Shown: in pieces, positions 59,238 through 64,000 of the stretch
Position numbering within the stretch: the first letter of the stretch is position 1
Layout: each line of letters begins with the position of its first letter
DNA from: an uncultured Eubacterium sp.
GTDB lineage: Bacteria; Bacillota; Clostridia; Lachnospirales; Lachnospiraceae
Direction of reading: 5' to 3'
Length of the DNA stretch: 64,000 bases
NCBI GenBank assembly: GCA_910584795.1
Contig: CAJUBZ010000010.1
Span: 23,553 to 87,552, forward strand
The notes under the pieces: model-generated
Databases searched by the model: none
Told to the model about the DNA's origin: nothing
What the model saw: only the letters and a program-made list of their open reading frames with translations
Made by a program: the position numbers and the translations under genes

Positions 59238-61003
59238 TGGCATATAATTCTTTTAAGGAAGATGAACATAGTATAGAAAAGAGCAAACTCCACACATTAA
59301 AAAGACTGTTTGCATATTTACTGAAATACAAATGGACAATACTTCTTGTTCTGGTCCTCATGGGATATTGTGTGGCTGTTACGTTGGTAAACCCTCTGAT
59401 TATTGAAGCTGCAATTGATGATTATATTGGGAAGAAAGATTATGCAGGATTATATAAGTTGCTGGGAATTGCTTTAGGTTTAAATTTACTGGTAACCTTT
59501 GCTATCAAAAGCCGAATGTATATTATGGCAAAGATGTGTAATAAGATACTTCTTACAATTAGACAGGAATTATATACACACATTCAAAAACTTGGATTTC
59601 ATTTTTTTGACAGCAGACCTACAGGAAAAATTCTATCAAGAATTATTGGAGATATTAATTCTCTGAAAGATGTATTATCGAATTGTGTAACTACATTAAT
59701 ACCAGATTTTATTACTGTAGCAGCAGTGGTAACAATCATGTTTGCAAAGAATCCTAAGCTGGCATTGGCGGCACTAATCAGTACGCCATTTATGGCTTTT
59801 GCAACATCTTATATAGAGGTTAAAGCGCATCCGAGATGGCAGTTGTTTCGAAAGAAATCTTCTAATTTAAATGCTTTTCTTCATGAGGATATGTCGGGAA
59901 TGAAAGTGATACATAGTTTTACGGCAGAAAAGGAAACCGAAGAGACGTTTGATGAATTAATAAAAGAACATAAGCAGTCTTTTCGAGAGGCGGTGAGAAT
60001 GAGCGATTGTTTTGGTTCGGCAATTGATCTTTCATGGGGATTAGGATGCCTTTCGTTGTATTTTGTAGGAATTGTTATATTGAAAGAAGAACATATTTCT
60101 GTTGGGACTTTTTTGGCGTTTGGAACATACATCAATATGTTCTGGCAGCCAATAAATAATCTGAGCAATTTTTATAATCAGATAATAACTAATATTGCAG
60201 GGGCTGAAAGAATTTTTGAAATTTTAGATACAGAGCCGGAGATTACAGATGAAGATGGGGCAGAAGAACTTCCTGAGTTAGAAGGAAGAGTAGAATTTGA
60301 TCATGTAACTTTTGGTTATGACAAGGAAGCGGTATTAAAAGATGTGAGTTTTCAAATACAGCCAGGTGAAACAATTGCTTTGGTAGGTTCTACAGGAGCC
60401 GGTAAGTCTACTATTATAAATTTAATCAGCAGATTCTATGATGCTAATGAAGGAAAGGTACTTCTTGACGGATATGATGTTAAGGATGTAACTATCGAAA
60501 GTCTGCGCAGTCAGGTTGGAACTATGACGCAGGAAAACTTTATTTTTTCAGGAACTATTAAAGATAACATCCGTTATGGAAAGCTAGATGCGACAGATGA
60601 GGAAATCATAGAGGCGGCAAAAGCGGTTAATGCGCATGAGTTTATTATTAAGATGGAAAAAGGATATGATACAAAACTCTCGGAAAGAGGTGGCGGATTA
60701 TCTATTGGACAAAAACAATTACTGGCATTAGCACGAACAATGGTATCGAAACCTAAAATCTTAATATTAGATGAAGCAACTTCTAGTATTGATACAAAAA
60801 CAGAACTTATGGTACAAAAGGGCATTGAAAAAGTATTGGAAGGGCGGACATCATTTGTAATTGCACACAGACTTTCTACAATTAAGAAAGCAGATCGAAT
60901 CTTTGTAGTAGAAGGGGGAAGAATTATTGAAGAAGGAAACCATGAGCAGTTATTAGAGTATAAGGGGATTTATTATAATCTCTATATGGCTCAATTTGCG
61001 TAA
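59237..61003 (+). CDS. heterodimeric ABC multidrug exporter, catalytic subunit (BmrD/TM288-like)
   Basis: A 588-residue half-transporter with an N-terminal tail of about 25 residues, six membrane segments and an ATPase domain: Walker A GSTGAGKST, Q-loop TMTQENFIFSG, signature with LSIGQ instead of LSGGQ, and a normal Walker B LILDEATSSID with Glu. Thus one composite site is complete and the other is doubly degenerate, as in TM287/288 and BmrCD. Starts at 59237 on the last base of the previous stop. Confidence 0.92.
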   Translation: MAYNSFKEDEHSIEKSKLHTLKRLFAYLLKYKWTILLVLVLMGYCVAVTLVNPLIIEAAIDDYIGKKDYAGLYKLLGIALGLNLLVTFAIKSRMYIMAKMCNKILLTIRQELYTHIQKLGFHFFDSRPTGKILSRIIGDINSLKDVLSNCVTTLIPDFITVAAVVTIMFAKNPKLALAALISTPFMAFATSYIEVKAHPRWQLFRKKSSNLNAFLHEDMSGMKVIHSFTAEKETEETFDELIKEHKQSFREAVRMSDCFGSAIDLSWGLGCLSLYFVGIVILKEEHISVGTFLAFGTYINMFWQPINNLSNFYNQIITNIAGAERIFEILDTEPEITDEDGAEELPELEGRVEFDHVTFGYDKEAVLKDVSFQIQPGETIALVGSTGAGKSTIINLISRFYDANEGKVLLDGYDVKDVTIESLRSQVGTMTQENFIFSGTIKDNIRYGKLDATDEEIIEAAKAVNAHEFIIKMEKGYDTKLSERGGGLSIGQKQLLALARTMVSKPKILILDEATSSIDTKTELMVQKGIEKVLEGRTSFVIAHRLSTIKKADRIFVVEGGRIIEEGNHEQLLEYKGIYYNLYMAQFA

Positions 61004-61015
61004 GCAAAGCCATGC

Positions 61016-61080
61016 ATAAATAAAAAGATGCAAGCTCGATGAAAGTTTGCTTTCGAGAGAGCTTCTATCTTTTTATTTAT
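61016..61080 (+). terminator. terminator hairpin of the repeated intergenic type
   Basis: ATAAATAAAAAGAT pairs with ATCTTTTTATTTAT at a distance, with AAGCTC/GAGCTT inside. Similar A/T-ended stems followed by GGGCGCAGCC occur after tsf. Confidence 0.75.
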
Positions 61081-61083
61081 ATA

Positions 61084-61239
61084 GGGCGCAGCCAGACAGT
61101 GAGATGAAGCGCGAAGTGCGAAATCTCACTGTAGCATGGCTTTGTTTAAATTTAAAGAAAAGTTGGGGTGCAGCCAACCATCTAAAAGCCGAAAGGCTTA
61201 GCGAGTCCGAAGAAACGAAGTTTATTTGAGTTTTCGGCT
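61084..61239. repeat. extragenic hairpin repeat after the exporter
   Basis: GGGCGCAGCC at 61084-61093, then CAGTGAGAT (61097-61105) pairing with ATCTCACTG (61123-61131), and AGCCGAAA (61187-61194) pairing with TTTTCGGCT (61231-61239). The GGGCGCAGCC segment recurs after tsf at 63489-63498. No coding capacity is supported here. Confidence 0.55.
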
Positions 61240-61260
61240 GAAGTGTTTTGGAAAAAACAG

Positions 61261-61289
61261 TTGCAAGCATATTTCTTTTATGCTATGAT
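61261..61289 (+). promoter_or_regulatory. rpsB promoter and 150-nt leader
   Basis: TTGCAA at 61261-61266, 17-bp spacer, TATGAT at 61284-61289. The leader to 61445 contains two copies of GGAGAAGCAGA (61317 and 61357 regions) and several small stems. It is a candidate for autoregulation by ribosomal protein S2, but I cannot match it to a named leader family. Confidence 0.65.
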
Positions 61290-61445
61290 ATTTGAGTTGC
61301 ATTAAGCACATCTGTGGAGAAGCAGACCGGTGCCTTTGCTCGAGGTAGTCTGATTTGGAGAAGCAGATGGAAGGTATGATATTTGCCGTCAAAATGTTTG
61401 GCGGAACAATATCAAGGATTATATTAAAAACCAGGAGGTAGAAAA

Positions 61446-62195
61446 ATGGGCGTTATTTCAATGAAACAATTATTAGAAGCAGGTGTTCATTTTGGACATC
61501 AGACAAGAAGATGGAACCCTAAGATGGCTCCATACATCTACACAGAGAGAAATGGTATCTACATCATCGACTTACAGAAGTCAGTAGGTAAAGTAGATGA
61601 AGCTTACAAAGCAGTAGCTGATATTGCAGCAGATGGTGGTACTGTTCTTTTCGTAGGAACAAAGAAACAGGCACAGGAAGCTGTCAAAGAAGAAGCACAG
61701 AGATGTGGAATGTACTACGTTAACGAGAGATGGTTAGGTGGTATGCTCACAAACTTTAAGACTATCCAGTCAAGAATTAAGAGATTAAAAGATATTGAAA
61801 GAATGGCAGAAGACGGAACATTTGATGTTCTTCCTAAGAAAGAAGTTGTAAACTTAAAGAAAGAATGGGATAAGCTTGAGAAGAACCTTGGTGGTATCAA
61901 GGATATGAAGAGAATTCCAGATGCTATTTTCGTTGTAGATCCTAAGAAGGAAAAGATTTGTGTTCAGGAAGCACATTCACTTGGAATTACTTTAATTGGT
62001 ATTGCAGATACTAACTGTGATCCTGAAGAATTAGATTATGTTATCCCAGGTAATGATGATGCTATCAGAGCAGTAAAACTTATTGTTTCTAAGATGGCTG
62101 ATGCTGTAATCGAAGCAAACCAGGGTGAAGAAATGGTTGCTCCAGAAGTTACAGAAGAAGTGGTTGAAGAAACAGAAGCAGATGATGCTGAATAA
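61446..62195 (+). CDS. rpsB: 30S ribosomal protein S2
   Basis: A 249-residue protein with the S2 signature ISMKQLLEAGVHFGHQTRRW and PKMAPYIYTERNGIYIIDLQ, VNERWLGGMLTNFKTIQSRI and IGIADTNCDPEELDYVIPGN. The acidic tail (EEVVEETEADDAE) is typical of Firmicutes. CAGGAGG precedes the ATG. Followed by tsf after 113 bases with no clear terminator. Confidence 0.98.
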   Translation: MGVISMKQLLEAGVHFGHQTRRWNPKMAPYIYTERNGIYIIDLQKSVGKVDEAYKAVADIAADGGTVLFVGTKKQAQEAVKEEAQRCGMYYVNERWLGGMLTNFKTIQSRIKRLKDIERMAEDGTFDVLPKKEVVNLKKEWDKLEKNLGGIKDMKRIPDAIFVVDPKKEKICVQEAHSLGITLIGIADTNCDPEELDYVIPGNDDAIRAVKLIVSKMADAVIEANQGEEMVAPEVTEEVVEETEADDAE

Positions 62196-62308
62196 TATTC
62201 ATTAGCAGAAAATCAAGTAGTATTGAGGTATATTTGATTTTTATCTAGTGATTTTGTGAAAAAACTTTTGAGCAGTATATAGGAATAGATTAACAGGAGG
62301 AATAAATT

Positions 62309-63403
62309 ATGACAATTACAGCAGCAATGGTAAAAGAATTAAGAGAATTAACAGGCGCTGGTGTTATGGCTTGTAAAAACGCTTTAGTGGAAACTGATGG
62401 AAATCAGGAAGAAGCTATTGAAGTTTTAAGAAAAAAAGGTGAAGCTACAGCTGTAAAAAAATCAGGAAGAATCGCAGCTGAAGGTATTGTTTATACAACA
62501 GTTAAAGATGGTAAGGCAGCAATCGTTGAAGTAAACTCTGAAACAGATTTCGTTGCTAAGAACGAAAAGTTCCAGACTTTCGTTGCAAATGTTGCTGACC
62601 AGATTATTGATACAGATGCAGCAGATATGGACGCATTCATGGCTGAACCATGGAAGCTTGATACAACGAAAACTGTAAAAGATGAATTAGTATCACAGAT
62701 TGCAGTTATAGGTGAAAATATGAACATCAGAAGATTTGAAAAGATTGAATCAGATGGTGTTATAGCATCATACATTCATGCAGGCGGAAAAATTGGTGTA
62801 TTAGTTGAAGCTGATGCTCCAGCAAACGACACTGTAAATGCTGCAATTAAGACAATTGCAATGCAGATCGCAGCTATGAACCCACAGTACGTTTCAAGAG
62901 ATGATATCTCAGTGGATGAACTTGCTAAGATGAGAGAAATTACAGTTGACAGTGCATTAAATGAGCCAGATACACTTCCAAAGCCAATCTTAAAGGATAT
63001 CTTTGCAGAAGCATTAAGCCAGAATGTGTTAAATGATGAAGATAAAGCTATCTACGAAGAAAAGCAGAATGATAAATATTTATTTAACTTCCTTTCAAAA
63101 GAAGCAAAGGCTTCATTAAGCGAAATTGCTTTAACTAAGAAGGCTGAAATTATGGAAAATAAGATTTTCAATGGTTTAGTAGAGGGTCGTGTTTCAAAGC
63201 AGTTAAAAGAAGTTTGTCTTCTTGACCAGACATATGTAATGGCTGCAGACGGAAAGCAGACAGTTGCTAAATACTTAGAAGAAGTATCAAAGCAGGCTGA
63301 TGGAACAGTTACTCTTAAGAAGTTCGTTCGTTTTGAGACAGGTGAAGGTCTTGAAAAGAAAGAAGAGAACTTTGCTGAGGAAGTAGCAGCTCAGATGAAA
63401 TAG
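62309..63403 (+). CDS. tsf: translation elongation factor Ts
   Basis: Nucleotide-exchange factor for EF-Tu. The N-terminal UBA-like part has MVKELRELTGAGVMACKNAL and the core has VEVNSETDFVAKNEKF, GENMNIRRFE and YIHAGGKIGVLVE. At 364 residues it is longer than the usual 290-310; the extra length is mainly between about residues 95-115 and 215-300 (DIFAEALSQNVLNDEDKAIY and neighbours). AGGAGG precedes the ATG. Second gene of the rpsB-tsf operon. Confidence 0.97.
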   Translation: MTITAAMVKELRELTGAGVMACKNALVETDGNQEEAIEVLRKKGEATAVKKSGRIAAEGIVYTTVKDGKAAIVEVNSETDFVAKNEKFQTFVANVADQIIDTDAADMDAFMAEPWKLDTTKTVKDELVSQIAVIGENMNIRRFEKIESDGVIASYIHAGGKIGVLVEADAPANDTVNAAIKTIAMQIAAMNPQYVSRDDISVDELAKMREITVDSALNEPDTLPKPILKDIFAEALSQNVLNDEDKAIYEEKQNDKYLFNFLSKEAKASLSEIALTKKAEIMENKIFNGLVEGRVSKQLKEVCLLDQTYVMAADGKQTVAKYLEEVSKQADGTVTLKKFVRFETGEGLEKKEENFAEEVAAQMK

Positions 63404-63420
63404 TTAGGCTAAAGCCGTGC

Positions 63421-63635
63421 AAATAAAAGAGAGAGTATTCACGAGTCATGCTTGCATGAACGAGAGAATACTCTCTCTTTTATTTATAGGGCGCAGCCCT
63501 CTACTGAGAAGAAGCGACTGAAAGGAGCGGATTCGAAGTAGGTACGGCTTTGAGCAGAGCGACGAATAAAAGAAAAGAGAGAACCTCGAATCATGCTTGC
63601 ATGAACGAGAGAATACTCTCTCTTTTCTTTTATTG
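63421..63635. repeat. two terminator-type hairpin repeats after tsf
   Basis: AAATAAAAGAGAGAGTATTC pairs with its complement at 63421-63486; AATAAAAGAAAAGAGAGA pairs with TCTCTCTTTTCTTTTATT at 63565-63635. Both share an identical 36-base segment starting TCATGCTTGCATGAACGAGA (63446 and 63591). GGGCGCAGCC lies between them. The first ends the rpsB-tsf operon; the second is a duplicate. Bases 63,636-63,750 show nothing else I can identify. Confidence 0.7.
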
Positions 63636-63750
63636 CGGCATTCTGCGAATTCCATGTATTTTTATATCTGCGAGAGGACTTGGGGCAGGATTAAAATGAG
63701 ATGGATTATCGTATGAAAATACATTTTATAGATATTCTTTATGGAAAATA

Positions 63751-63779
63751 TTGTAAATAAATAAAGTTAATGATACAAT
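63751..63779 (+). promoter_or_regulatory. promoter of the last gene
   Basis: TTGTAA at 63751-63756, 17-bp spacer, TACAAT at 63774-63779; the start codon is 180 bases downstream. Confidence 0.6.
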
Positions 63780-63833
63780 TAATAAAAGAGAATATAGAAC
63801 GATTGTATTATGAAAAACATTAATAAAAAACAT

Positions 63834-63908
63834 AATCCCTGAGCAGAACCAGATTGATGTATCAGATAGAATCTGACTTACCGGCATGGTTGCTGCTCAG
63901 GGATTTTT
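63834..63908 (+). terminator. terminator-like structured leader
   Basis: AATCCCTGAGCAGAACCA (63834-63851) pairs with TGGTT-G-CTGCTCAGGGATT (63887-63905), followed by TTT. The 35-nt apical region has its own CAGAT-AGA-ATCTG hairpin. As it lies between promoter and start codon it is probably an attenuator or unrecognised riboregulator. Confidence 0.6.
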
Positions 63909-63958
63909 GTATAGAAGGAGGATGTTATTAACTTTTATTATTTCAGGGAGGAGAACAA

Positions 63959-64000
63959 ATGAAGAAAAGAATATTAAAAAGCACATGTGCAGTTATATTA
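63959..64000 (+). CDS. start of a secreted-protein gene (truncated by window end)
   Basis: ATG 63959 follows GGGAGGAG. Only 14 codons are visible: MKKRILKSTCAVIL, a basic start and the beginning of a hydrophobic stretch, as in signal peptides. The product cannot be named. Confidence 0.6.
   Translation, partial: MKKRILKSTCAVIL

Noticed and set aside
61047..61270. Short ORFs on both strands between the exporter and rpsB
   Set aside because: They run through hairpin repeats, lack ribosome sites and resemble no protein.

Overview
The window looks like a piece of a low-GC, Gram-positive gut anaerobe chromosome, most likely family Lachnospiraceae. The reasons are the AT-rich coding bias, strong AAGGAGG ribosome-binding sites, the dprA-topA and rpsB-tsf gene sets, and phage and recombinase families typical of that group. 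I cannot fix the genus. Bases 1 to about 53,400 are one large integrated element, a tailed siphophage-like prophage carrying much cargo. The rest is host chromosome. All protein genes I accept are on the + strand; the only minus-strand gene-like feature is a tRNA-like element.

Layout of the element: a McrBC-type restriction system (0.05-3.8 kb); a control region with a LexA-box promoter, a short untranslated transcript, an XRE regulator and an excisionase-like HTH protein with two operators (3.8-6.6 kb); a 0.5 kb structured non-coding region; a sigma-like protein and a replication module (7.1-17.7 kb: SNF2 helicase, family A DNA polymerase, primase-helicase, VRR nuclease); a late switch (DUF1492/ArpU-like factor, 11-bp repeats, terminator, HNH); a packaging and DNA-modification block (small terminase, SAM synthetase-like protein, ParB-adenine methylase, RelB/ParE-type toxin-antitoxin, C5 methylase, amidoligase/GGCT cassette, large terminase); head and tail genes in HK97-like order (30.8-45.2 kb) with a -1 frameshift in the tail chaperones; holin and amidase lysin; small membrane-protein cassettes; two overlapping serine recombinases; two small cargo genes. 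The left end lies outside the window. The right end is inside a broken comM (YifB/Mg-chelatase-like) gene, of which only the C-terminal 3' part remains here.

Host part: comM remnant, dprA, topA, a leader-peptide/attenuator-controlled heterodimeric ABC exporter, rpsB, tsf, repeated hairpin elements, and the start of a secreted-protein gene behind a structured leader.

Three families of repeated non-coding sequence tie the element together. (A) Four copies of a two-hairpin element (GATAT-N9-ATATC followed by a long stem-loop whose sequence covaries) sit upstream of cargo-type genes at 9.5, 29.3, 46.5 and 47.4 kb. (B) Three copies of a promoter with TTG-TA, a 17-bp spacer ending in TTTAGAGT, and GATATA drive the amidoligase region; two are preceded by near-identical inverted repeats. 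(C) Four copies of GGGTTGTC-N12-TATAG precede early genes and the recombinase operon. With the sigma-like phage proteins they suggest a self-contained regulon. Families A and B, the shared C-terminal tail of two proteins in the amidoligase cassette, and the SAM synthetase/methylase/McrBC combination are the parts I consider most likely to be undescribed.
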